Assembly: GCF_900747795.2 (NCBI RefSeq)
Contig: NC_041395.2
Coordinates: forward strand, 35,936,597-36,000,596
Direction: 5' to 3'
Source of the DNA: Erpetoichthys calabaricus
Taxonomy: Eukaryota > Chordata > Cladistia > Polypteriformes > Polypteridae
DNA: 64,000 nt
Shown here: one piece after another, positions 33,655 through 46,200 of the stretch
Layout of the letters: each line of letters opens with the position of its first letter
Numbering within the stretch: the stretch's first letter is position 1
Notes under the pieces: model-generated
What the model was told of the DNA's origin: nothing
Databases searched by the model: none
What the model saw: the letters and a program-made list of their open reading frames with translations, nothing else
Made by a program: the position numbers and the translations under genes

Positions 33655-34142
33655 AGCTGAAATTACAAGGAGGCTTTTAACAGGCTAGCACATGTTTTCC
33701 CACCTTACATGACCTGCACTGTTCCACGGTTACAAAGCAGACAGGGTAAATCATCACCAAAACCTTACAAGACCACAGCCTCTTTGGACTTCTCCCATCT
33801 GCCAGACATTATAAACTAAACTATGTTAAAACAAGCAGATATAAGAACAGTTACTTTCCATAGGTTATCAAGCTCATAAATGGTTTATTCAGCTTCACTT
33901 GCTAGGTCTGGGCACTAACCCCTCACACAAGATCTTGCAATAGTCTTAACATATAACTAAAGTGTAATTCAGTATTTCTTGCACTGTCTTGCAATTTCTA
34001 TGAATATTTTTATATTGTTTACCTTGCATTTATCTCATGTGAGTACTTATCAATTGTGTGTTATGTCTGTCATATAACTATCTTTGAAGAGTCAAATTTC
34101 TTGAATGCGAGAATGCTTCACCAATAAATATGATTCTGATAT
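33655..34142 (+). mobile_element. LINE 3' end with AATAAATATGATTCTGAT tail
   Basis: A degenerate coding end ('RLQSRQGKSSPKPYKTTASL'-like) is followed by a 3' UTR and the tail typical of fish L2/Rex-type LINEs ending in CTGAT repeats. Confidence 0.6.
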
Positions 34143-34427
34143 AACTAATATTTAGGAGATCAAGGACAATTTATCAGATTCCTGCATTGTAAGATTATAT
34201 TTTGATAACAGAAGAATGGCATCAATTTAAATATAGCACATTTGTGACTGGGAAGAAGAAAAAAATAATTTTAACAAATTAATCCATTTATTTACTAATT
34301 TGAAAATTAGTGTTCCAAACACAATTAAATGCAATTATTACAGTTCTCCATTAATTCAGATTACAGACATAACAACTTATTTAATACTAATGTAGAAAGT
34401 GTTGATTTATGACTAACTGAAATACTT

Positions 34428-34565
34428 GGGTGTTGTACCGTGTTAGCCATTATGAATGTAGAGAAAAGCCAAGCAAAATGACACCTTTTATTGGCTAACT
34501 AAAAAGATTACGATATGCAAGTTTTCGAGGCAACCCAGGCCCCTTCTTCAGGCAAGGTTTAAATC
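34428..34565 (-). repeat. Interspersed repeat with GCCTGAAGAAGGGGCC motif
   Basis: On the minus strand CCTGAAGAAGGGGCCTGG, CCTCGAAAACTTGCATAT and GCCAATAAAAGGTGTCATTT are blocks I recognise from a repeat common in fish genomes. The class is uncertain. The CTGAAGA...CGAAA layout resembles a hammerhead core but lacks the required bases. Confidence 0.5.
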
Positions 34566-35540
34566 TTAAATCTGATATTTTTTTAACAGGGGTGCAGTCA
34601 TATAATGTCGATAGCATTATTATCCAACATTATTGCGTGTTCCATATATGCTAAATAATATACAGTTTATTATTTAGAGCAGTGGATTGGTTCAGAAGTA
34701 AAGATTGGATAGAACTGCATTCATCTGCTTAACTTTTTAACGGAGGCTGGCAAACCAGATCATGGTGCATTACTGCCACCAGCTGGCCTGGAGTGAGAGG
34801 CAGAACAGGAGAGGAAATGACTAATTTTTATTACCAGAACTACCCAATTAAACATTACTTGTATCCTTCATCTAAGTGATCTCATCTAGTACACACTGCA
34901 AATAACACAAAACCGCTCTGTGAATTAATCTAACTTAGTTGGTATTGTAAACCCAAACCGTTACTCTCCAAAGGCTTTGAATAATCCTCAACTATATCAC
35001 ATTGATTAAAAAATCTACATAATTCAGCGATATTTCTTAAGTGACATTGTGAATCATTTAACACGACATATCCAATTCTAAGATGAGTCAAATCAATGTA
35101 TTCTGACGTATTAAATGTTACATGTAGATCAGGTGTTCAATAGATTAGGCAAAGCTTCAACTTTCTCATTTCTTCGATCTATTTTAAATACTGGAATCCA
35201 TAAAAACAAACTTGTAAGCGTATACAATTCAAACGATAAAATACTTGTGACAATTCTAACAGTAAATCGGTGGTGTAAATAAAGAACGACCTGTTTCAAG
35301 ACTAAAATCGAAAAAGTCTAAACAAATTACTACTCTATTTGGATAACGTTCCTAAATCTATTGTAAACTAGAAATAATGGAAATCAGTTAATAATTATAA
35401 ATCGAAAATAATTATAGAGCCTTTTCTTTATAAAATCGTAAGCAGCTTCACTCTGTTGGTCAAAACCGTGCTTCTGTGTTTTTGTTAAACGCCGAACTAA
35501 CAAATCTTAAATCGCCCTTACTATCATAGCCGATATTACT
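34566..35540. other. Upstream region of sdr39u1, no recognised element
   Basis: No repeat or exon is supported between the repeat at 34428 and the gene promoter. Confidence 0.4.
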
Positions 35541-35719
35541 TCGTTTTATTTAACAAGCATGCGCAAAAGACGTACTTGCGCACTATGTGATGACGCAAAT
35601 AAATAATTCCTTGTCTCCTATCTACGGAAGCCTGTGAAGATAAATGTAGTGTACAACCTCGCGCATAACTCTACAGTCCGAAGCAAGTCGTATACTTTCG
35701 GATAGGTATAGTTTACGTT
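35541..35719 (+). promoter_or_regulatory. Promoter region of sdr39u1
   Basis: AAGCATGCGCAAAAG (about 35558-35572) matches the NRF1 site core GCATGCGC, and TGATGACGCAAA (about 35588-35600) is ATF/CRE-like. Both lie within 170 bp of the start codon in a locally CpG-richer stretch without a TATA box. NRF1 sites are common at genes for mitochondrial proteins. Transcription start not located. Confidence 0.45.
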
Positions 35720-36485
35720 ATGAAAGTCTTGATAGGTAAGACTCTTTTTAAACGTAAAATAAGCTTGTAATGCAATTAGTTTGATTAAAATTAGTAGTAC
35801 AGTTCACGTTAATAATAGTTTAAATCAGGACAATGTTTAGTTTTTGCATCTAGTGGTGATATGCAATCAGTAATTAAATGAGGTTTATGTCACTGAGCAC
35901 CGCCTCTTTTTTTTAAATGGTTGACTCTGAAGGACACCGCTTTTGTGTTCTTGCTGCGGTTGTGTCGTTCCTGCATTTATTCGTAGATTTGTTGACTATC
36001 CAAAAGATGTAAATATTGTAATGGACATTTCAAGTAAAGAATAAAGTTCATATCAAAGTTTGAAAGTGTGACGAATTTATGCTTTTTCTGTTCTTTCAGG
36101 CGGTGGATCGGGCTTTATTGGTAAAGCCTTAACAAATTTGCTGCGGGGCAAAGGACATGAGGTCACAATTATTTCTCGTAAACCTGGGCCTGGACAAATT
36201 ACTTGGGTATGCAGTGGATATGATGGAGTTCTTGATGTTGATAAAACAATATTATTCAGGCTTTCCCTTTTCTTTGCAGTGCATGGTTACCTTTCACCAC
36301 GGCTGGATGAAAAATTAAGCGAAATAAGCACGTGCTTAGGGCATTAAGGGAAAAGGGGGCTGGGACACCAGTAAAATATTCCGTTGCCAGATTTGCATTG
36401 GACCATATGGTTCAAAACTGCAAATGGAAATGGTGTAGCTGAACCAGGTTCCACAGCAAAAGGCTCCCACATTAAATAAAAAAAT

Positions 36486-36539
<54 letters not shown>

Positions 36540-39500
36540 ATTCATTACATTTATATAGCGCTTTTCTCAGTACTCAAGTAATCCCTCCTCCATCGCGGGG
36601 GTTGCGTTCCAGAGCCACCCGCGAAATAAGAAAATCCGCGAAGTAGAAACCATATGTTTATATGGTTATTTTTATATTGTCATGCTTGGGTCACAGATTT
36701 GCGCAGAAACGCAGGAGGTTGTAGAGAGACAGGAACGTTATTCAAACACTGCAAACAAACATTTGTCTCTTTTTCAAAAGTTTAAACTGTGCTCCATGAC
36801 AAGACAGAGATGACAGTTCTGTCTCACAATTAAAAGAATGCAAACATATCTTCCTCTTCAAAGGAGTGCGCGTCAGGAGAGAGAGGAAAGCAAACAAATC
36901 AATAGGGCTGTTTGGCTTTTAAGTATGCGAAGCACCGCCGGTACAAAGCTGTTGAAGGCGGCAGCTCACACCCCCCCCCCCATTAGGAGCAGGGAGAGAG
37001 AGAGAGACACAGAGAAAAACAAAGTCAAAAATCAATACGTGCCCTTTGAGCTTTTAAGTATGCGAAGCACCGTGCAGCATGTCGCTTCACGAAGCAGCTG
37101 CACACAGAACGTAGCAACGTGAAGATAATCTTTCAGCATTTTTAAACGAGCGTCCGTATCGTCTAGGTGTGCGAACAGCCCCCCTGCTCACACCCCCTAC
37201 GTCAGGATCAGAGAAAGTCAGCGCAAGAGAGAGAGAGAGAGAGAAAGTAATTTGGGTAGCTTCTCAGCCATCTGCCAATAGCGTCCCTTGTATGAAATCA
37301 ACTGGGCAAACCAACTGAGGAAGCATGTACCAGAAATTAAAAGACCCATTGTCCTCAGAAATCCGCGAACCAGCAAAAAATCCGCGATATATATTTAAAT
37401 ATGCTTACATATAAAATCCGCGATAGAGTGAAGCCGCGAAAGGAGAAGCGCGATATAGCGAGGGATCACTGTATATATAATATATCCAACCATCCATTTT
37501 CCAACCCGCTGAATCCGAACACAGGGTCATGGGGGTCTGCTTGTGCCAATCCCAGCCAACACAGGGCACAAGGCAGGAACCAATCCCGGGCAGGGTGCCA
37601 ACCCACTGCAGATATATATATACACACAATAATAGTAATAATAGAGGTTGGGGGCACCAAAATCTTAAGTGTTTAGGGCCTCTAAAGGTTTTCCTTAATC
37701 CAGCCTTCCCTTTCAGTGTCTTAACTTGACAGTGCAGAACTAAATTTTCGATTTCCTTTATCATTTTTAAAGGTTCAGTATCAGCACATTGTTTGTTAAC
37801 TGAAATGTGTAGCTTCCCGTTGGGGTTTATGTAGGCAATAGTTTCTGCAATGGCTCGAATACTGTTTTGTTAAAAGACATTATTTTTGTAAGTTACTGTA
37901 AGAAAGTTAAAATTTGGCCAAATGTTGTCCATTAATTAAATTTATTTTTCTTTTTAAGAAATATTTTGAACTATTCAGGTACATAACATACAGTTTTCAG
38001 TGTTTAATTTTACAGTAGAGCTGGTTAGTTCAAACAAGGAAACCAATCTCATATCAACTCATTCCATTAGTGAACAGTAGAAGCTGGACCTTGCATAAAA
38101 TTGATTGATTGATTTTGTGACTTTTAATATTTGTTTTCATTTTCACAGGATGACGTAGCTTTCAAAGGCTTGCCACCATGTGATGGTGTAGTTAATCTTG
38201 CAGGGGAGAATCTTATGAACCCTCTGCGGTGGTAAGTCTATGATTAATGATTCTTTTGCCTTAATGTATTTTTTTTAGCACCTTTTAAACATTAAATTTA
38301 ATCATTTTTCTGTTTTATTGATATTTTATCAAAGTATAACCACATTTTTTCAGGCACTGTGAATGATGTCTTTTTGTAATTTAACATTGATAAATATAAA
38401 AGGACAAAAAATGGAAATGCCAATTTAAAACCACTTAAGAGAAAGCAAGTCTCCTAAGGGTCCAACAAATCAATTAGTATCTTGTTGTATATAAATCCCA
38501 GTGTCTTTGATTTCTGCAATAGGAAGGTGGTGCTGTTCATCCACGAGGAAACCAGTTATCTAAGTAGGATTAGGTACATGAAGTTGAATATTTGTGTTTA
38601 GAAAGTATATCCAAATAACAAAAAATATGTTTTAATACCTAACCCAGCAATTTTTGGGACTGTATAGCAGAAGGGAAACAAAATTTCAAGAGTAGAAATT
38701 AATTTACTTCTGCAAAGAAAGCTGAGAGTGAGAGTCACTGGGTACTGTATGTCAGACTTTGATCTTTTTTTGACATGTAAACAATCAAAAATCATTAGCC
38801 GCGTCCTATTTAGTGACTGACTGCCTACCTTCCAGCATTGCTGTGTTCGCCCCTTTTTGTGACAGCCAATATAACGTGCTGCCTGATGGAGCTGGCATTG
38901 TGTGAAGAGTAAACAAGCATTATAAGTTCAACCACAACTTTTTTATTTTTCTCATTCTGTTGTTGTATGTAAACAACAACAATTCATTTCTATAGCACAT
39001 TACAAGAAATCAGAACTAGTTTTCAAGCAAAGAAAAATACATTAAAATTAGGTAATAATAGTAATGAATAAATAATGTAAAAAAAAATAATAATTCTCAC
39101 ATAATTTAATACCATCTTGAAAAATCTTCTCCATCCCCACCAGGTGGCACTCTCTTGGAGCACGTTTAGCCAAAGCCTGATTCAATGATAGCGCACTAAG
39201 AAACACCTGTGGGGTCTTTTCTGCCTTCTGCTATCAGGCAATTCAGTGCTTCCTCCCAATGTACTCTTAAGTTGATTGAAAAAAAAAAAAAATATATATA
39301 TATATATCTTAATATATATATTGCACAATATCCATTACTGGACAACTTTTTGCACTAACTTCTTTACTTCCTAATTTTTGCTGCTACACTAAGGAATGTT
39401 TACTGTTTCTCCACTACCTCAACTCATCACCACAACACCTTATTATTATGTTACGTTTGTGTTTTTGTCACACTGTCACTTTGTTGCTTTTGTTTGCACA

Positions 39501-40251
39501 TTTCTTAGTTAGCTAGTTTAGTTTTTCTGTTAATTTATGTTGTAATTTATGTTGCATGTAGCACCTTGGTCCTGGAGGAACGTTGTTTCGTTTCACTGTG
39601 TACTAACTGTATATGGTTGAAGTGACAATAAAGCCTACTTGAACTTGAACTTGAACTAATACATAATTCGCCTGCCTCCTCACTCACTCACGTCCGTCCG
39701 AAGACTTTTGCGCAGCTGCCCAAAAAACCTTACGAGACCGACATCCAACCCCAACATCGTGGCAGGCGGCGGATTTACGGCCGCAAAAATTCAAAGAGAA
39801 AGGCGACTTCAATTAAAGCTCTAGAGGCCTGAAAGGCGATTTCGACTACAGCTCGAGGCCTAATTACGCATTCTGATTCAATTACACATTCATTCAATAC
39901 ACCTATATCAGGTTTGTGGTGCTTATACTTATAATTACTATTCCATATTGTACTGTAACATTCATCATTCAATATTATACTATAGGTCTGGAAAATTCAT
40001 CAACTAACAGTACAAGCCTGTACAGTAATGAGTAAAGCAGATTACAATCATTACAAAACAACTTCTTCATTACTTATCATTTGTTCTTCATACACTGCTG
40101 ATACAAACTCGTGCCCGTTTCATCTTACGTTGTCGAAACGGGCTTTTTGTCTAGTCATATATATATATATATAATATATATATATATATAATATGTGTGT
40201 GTATGTATGTATGTATGTATGTATGTGTGTGTGTGTGTATATATATATACA

Positions 40252-40291
<40 letters not shown>

Positions 40292-43200
40292 ATTAATTGA
40301 TTGGCTGTATTATTTGTCATGTGAGTCTGTATCCTGATTTTTATGTTTCTGCTGCTGTATGCATCAACATTTCTTCTTGGAATTAAATAAGTTTATTTAA
40401 TCTAATTGAATAATATAGATATATAATTAATAGTGTAGTAGCAACCTTATACTATATATAGAAAAGAATATAGAATTATTTTTTCTGTCTGTAAAGATGA
40501 GTTTGATCATAAGGTCAGATGGATGGGAGGACAGGACAAAAAACTCCAGATAAATGGGTGAAAAAACATTCTGCAGGGGTTCAAGGCCAAAAGATCACTT
40601 AGCCCCCACTGGGCATTTTACCTCAAATAAATATTCTTAACTCTTTCTTTATTATTTTTTTAGGCTTCATCTCAGAGTACTTGATGCAGTGGATCTCATG
40701 AAAAGTTGGATTATCCACTTTCATTCAAACCTTTCACACTGATGCACAGTTCTTTGATCAGGTGGTGGTTCTGCAGAATGCCACCATATAAAAAACAGAA
40801 ACGAAAATAGAAAAGTAGGACTAATAATGAATATATATTCATTGAAGAACATGATCATTCTATGTATGTGTATTTTTTAGGATTTTTTTAAATATGCCAT
40901 AGTGTTAGCCTGGCATATTTCTAATGGAAAGTATTCCAGATTTTTGGTGCATAACAACAAAAGGCCGCCTCACCACTTCTTTTATGCTTGGTTCTTGGAA
41001 TAATAAGTAGTCTACAAATAAAGGATCTAAGCTTACAACTTGGAATGCACTCCAAAATATAGGAAGGAACAAGATTGTTTAAAACTTTATTTACCAATTA
41101 AAGTATTTGAAAGTCAGTTCTAAAAGGAACCAGTAACCAATGCAATAATGCTAAAACGTGTGAGATGTGCTTCTTTTTCTGGTTAAGATTCTTGCTGCTG
41201 CATTCCGAGCTAACTATAACAAATTGATGATGTCTTTCTTGGGTTGTCCAGTTAGGAGTGCATTGCCATTATCTAATTGACTAAAAATAAAAGCGTGAAT
41301 TAATTTCTCAGCATCTTGCAATATTATAAAAAGACTAACCTTTGCAATGTTCCTTAAATGGAAAAATGCCATCCTAATAATATGGTTAATATGCAATTTA
41401 AAGTTTAGGTCAGAGTCCATGATTACTCCTAAATTCTTTTCTTCTGCCTTGACTCTTGAAGCTAAGTGATTCAGTTTCAGTAGGAGTCAGTTTCTTTCTA
41501 AACAGTCATTTCAAAGACAGGTAATAGAATAATTTAAAAGTATTTGATGTCTTTTGCCCTACCTGTTCCTTCAACACACTTTCTCTGTATTCACTTGTAT
41601 CTGAAACTTTCTTCACCGACATCCCTTCTCTTGACTGTATTCCTATAAAGCATGCTTCTCAGATTCTTTCAGATTTTTTTGAGGCGCCTTTTTTTGCCTC
41701 CTGTCTGGTTTTATTCTTCCTGTATTTGAATGTGACTTTCTCAGCTTGTTCTTCTATGTTGTTTCTCCAGCTTGTGTGTTTAACATTTGTAATTACACTT
41801 TTGATCGCATCAGCAAAGCCAAACCAACCAATCATATTTCTCTAACAACAACAACAACATTTATTTATATAGCACATTTTTATACAAATTATGTATCTCA
41901 AAGTGCATTGCAAGATAAAGAAAGAAAAAAGAAAAATATAAAAATAAGATTAGGCAATACTAAGTAATAAAAAATAAAGGCCAAGAGGACAGAAAAAAAC
42001 GAAAAAAAAAACTAAATCTTCAGGGGTTTCCAACCCGCTGGGAATTCTAACATAAATGATCAAAATCAGTCCTCATGGTTTACAGGCTTTGCATGGAAGA
42101 ATCGGATGATGATGGTCATGTGGACATCTGGCCATTTGATCCATCAATGTAAGGACTACAGGGATCATGTGAAAATCGGAAAAAGAACAACAGGGAAAGT
42201 AGGGGTTAGTATGGATTGCTGAGCCATAATAAAAATGATAAAATTAAATGCATATACAGAATATCAGGGTTACACTAAAATATACAGGATATATACGTGT
42301 ACACCTTTGTGTTTTATTATATAACTAGTCATTTAGCCCGTTACAATAACGGGTGCTAGAACAGTAGTGCATAAACATTAGTAGGAACAGTCTATATTAA
42401 ATGGCAAGGGACTTTGACCTCATTCTTTTTGTTGGTCGTATTTTTCTTTCTTTCAGCCTTTCTTTTGTTGATGTTTACTTGCTGAGCTGACCGTTCTTTG
42501 TGGGCTGCCGCCGTGTATTGTGTGTCTTTAATTTTCTGTGACAGTAATACTGTCTTGTACGGCTCTATTCAATAAGGGCGCACACAAAAAGGCGAGCTTC
42601 AAAAGGGCGACCTCAATTGAGCGTGGCGAATAAAGGCGTTCGTAGATAATTTAGTTCAAATGGCTCTGGAATATGTGAAGAGCAACAAAGGTGCAGATCT
42701 TTATTTACACGCGCCTTTATTCGCTGCGCCCAATTGAGGTCGCCCTTTTGAGGCTCGCCTTTTTGTGTGCGCCCTTATTGAAGGATACCGTCTTGTACGT
42801 CTGCAGGCTTGTACGTCCGCTGGCTTGTACGTCCGTAATATACCTTTAATTTTCTCTGGCGGTAATACAGGCGTGCTCGTCGGTAATATGCCTTTAATCT
42901 CCTCTGACAGTAATACTGGCTTGTATGTGGCTGTAATATGCGTCACTGTATTGTGTACCTTTAATTTCCTCTCGCAGTAATACTGGTTTGTATTTCCGTG
43001 AAACGCCTGCAACTTTCTCTGGCAGTAATATTGCGCATCGCACCGTGCCCCGCACATGCGCACTTCACCAGAAGACACCCACACACGGACACCTGGACGC
43101 ACATAGGGATTTTATATATAGATATAGATAGATACCCTCATCATTTCCATTTTTAGAAACAACAAAGATTTCAGTTTTTTCCCTACTTAGCTTGAGGATA

Positions 43201-46200
43201 TTCCTACCCATCCATTCAGAAATACAAGTAAGACATTGGATCACATGGCCCAGAGCATCAGGGTCATTTGGTTCTATAGTTAAGTAAACTTGTGTGTCAT
43301 TTAAATAGGTATGGTAGTTCACCTTGAGTTTTGAGGTAATCTGTCTTAACAGGAGCATGTACTGTAGACTGAAAATAACTGAGGGACTAGAATAGATCCT
43401 TGTGGTATGTCGTATAGAAGATCATGGATCCCTGAACTAAAATCACCACTTCTATAAAAGAGTTTTCTACTTATTAAATAGGACTGAAACCAATTAAAGA
43501 GAGAGAGAGGCCCACCTATTGATTTAAGGTGATTTATAAGAGTAATGTGATCTATAGTGTCAAATGCTGCATTTAGGTCTAGTATAACAAGAATAGATAT
43601 ATGACCTCTGTCCACATTAACCTGCTGGTCATTTAATATTTTAACCAGTGCACTGTCTATACAATGATTTGTTCCAGAACATGACTGAAACTTACCAAGA
43701 ATAAAATGTTTATTTAAATAGTCGTCTGATTTCTGAAAAACTGCTTTTTCTAGAATAGAAATAGGTCTAACGTCAAGTACAGATGAGTCTAGAATATTTT
43801 TCTTCAGGAGGGGTTTAATTACTGCAGTCTTTAGACATTCTGGAAAGACACCAATTTGGAATGGAGAGTTATCAATGTCAAGTACACTATCAATAAGCAC
43901 ATCAGAGATTTGTTTTAAAAAGTTTGTTGGATCTGGTCAAAGACACAAGTGGAAGGTTTTAGCTGAAACATTATTCTGTGGAGTTCAGGTAAACCTATTT
44001 CAGTGAAAGAATTTAATTTGTTAAAAAGAGCGTGCTGAGGTTCAATAGGAGTCGTTTTGGAGGGATGTATTATATGTAATATCACTTATTCTGTGTTTTT
44101 AAAAATGTGGCAAAAGCCTCACACATTCTGCTTGAAGTTTTCAGGAAGCATTTTTTTGTCTGAACTGGGTTTAGAAGACCCAATAGTTAGGTAGTTTTAT
44201 GTGCCTTTACTATTTCATAGGATATTGTTAATTTAGTTTTCCTCCATTTAAGCTCAGCTCTACAGCATTTTCTCTTATGATCGGACACTGTGCGAGGTTT
44301 CCAAGGTATTTTAGTACTTAAGGATTTCTTCATTTATTTTTTTTGGGTCACAATGATGGCTGCAGCTTACACTGTAGAATTAAAATATTCCACCTTACTT
44401 GTAATCTTCTTACCACATCCTTCAATAAGAACTAACTTTGGGATGGTAATTCAGAATATTAGCAAACCAAGAAGCTGCAGATGTATCAAAATAATGAGAC
44501 ATCAAACAGTTTCATTTCCATATATAAGGTCCAGAACACTTGCATTCTTTATTCCTTGTAGCTGCATTATATTCATAATACTTCCAGATTAGCATTCATT
44601 GGTTGTCAGCTGTCATGCACAATGAGCCCCCCTCCCACGACTAAAGATAATATCAGATTGATTTTGTTGGAAAGAGTCGTGGACTAGTGTGACTGTCACT
44701 GGCTATGTCGCATTATGTGACTGGCTTCAAGGGAGTGTGACACCGACTGCCTCCCACTTGCTAAGATTATGTTAATAAAGGCTACGACTGAAAATCACAA
44801 CGTTGAGTAATGCTACATGGCCTTAAATTAGCTCACAAACAGTGTAGCTATGTTAAGTTTTGTTTCAAAAGTTCAAAAACAAGTGTCGACACTGACATGA
44901 AACAAACATATAAGAACCAATAGTATCCTTGAATGATCTGTGTATTGTTCACTGTCATTTAATTTACAAATTCTATAACATTTAAATAAAAAAAAAATTA
45001 GGCTCACAAAAAGGAAAGACCACATAATTTAAATGCAGCCACATTTATTGTCTGTTAATTTTTTCAAGTGTTTCTATTTTTTGGACTCTTCCTGTAACGT
45101 AAAAGTAAAGGTTGATTTGGAAAAGGGCTGTGAAGTTACTTTGTATATATTGGATAAATGGTCACTGTCTTTTGAAAATAAAATAATACATGCAGAAAAT
45201 AAAATAAACAGCAGAAAGGTATTAACAAGAAAACACATATTAATGAACATCAGTAACACATGGTCGTCTACATATGCAATTTTTATAGTTGCAGGACAGG
45301 AAAGTTAAGTGACCTGTTCAGAGTCAAACAGTGAGCCCACAGTACTGCTTGACTGGAAACCTTCTCCATTGTCTAACCATTTGGCCGCCATGCCTACTAT
45401 GTTACACCAACAGTATAATGAGTAGCATGCCTTTTTTATGGGTGTTGCAAAGTAATTAAAACAGAAAAGTCGTATTTGTTTTGTGTTTCACAAAGAGCAA
45501 AAGTTTGAAAGGGATATAAATTTATTTATGTTTTTAGAAAACAATTGTACAGTCATGTCTTAGTACATTGCTGTTTTTGTTTTTAAAGGTGGAATGAAGA
45601 ATTCAAGAAAGATTTAATTTCAAGTCGTTTGAACACCACAAAGACTCTTGTGAAAGCAATGGTAGCTTCTGATAAGCTCCCCAATTCTTGGGTACTTGTC
45701 ACAGGAGTGGGTATGTCCTTTTATTTTTATTTATTTATTTTTAAAATATATAGTTCCATGAAAAACCTAGGATACTTCTGGCCAAATTACATATTTTGTT
45801 GACATTTGAAGTAAAAAAAAATAGCATATACAATGTTGACAGCAAACAAACTAAAACAATGGCATTTTTATGAGAATTTTAATGTAAAATTACAATTTAT
45901 TTGATGAAATGAAAAAAAATGTAAAAAAGTAAATATGACATTTAGTATAGCGTAGGCACCCTGCTAATTCAGTACTTAGTTTTGTCAAAATTCACAGCTT
46001 GCAGAATTTTTGGTCTCTGAATTCCTATTTTAGACTATTTTCCCCATTCTTCTGTGCAGATGGCAGATCGGGTTTCCTTTGGGTACCCAGTTTTCCTCCC
46101 ACATCTCCAGATTAAACTGCCTGGCAATTCCATATGAGTGAGTGTTTATGTGGGTGTTGGTGTGAGTAGAGGCCATGTTTAGACTGGTACCCTTACTATG

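Noticed and set aside
34510-34560. Possible second hammerhead ribozyme (CTGAAGA ... CGAAA on the minus strand)
   Set aside because: The invariant core CTGATGA is CTGAAGA here, and no stem III or GTC-type cut site with a closing stem I could be drawn.
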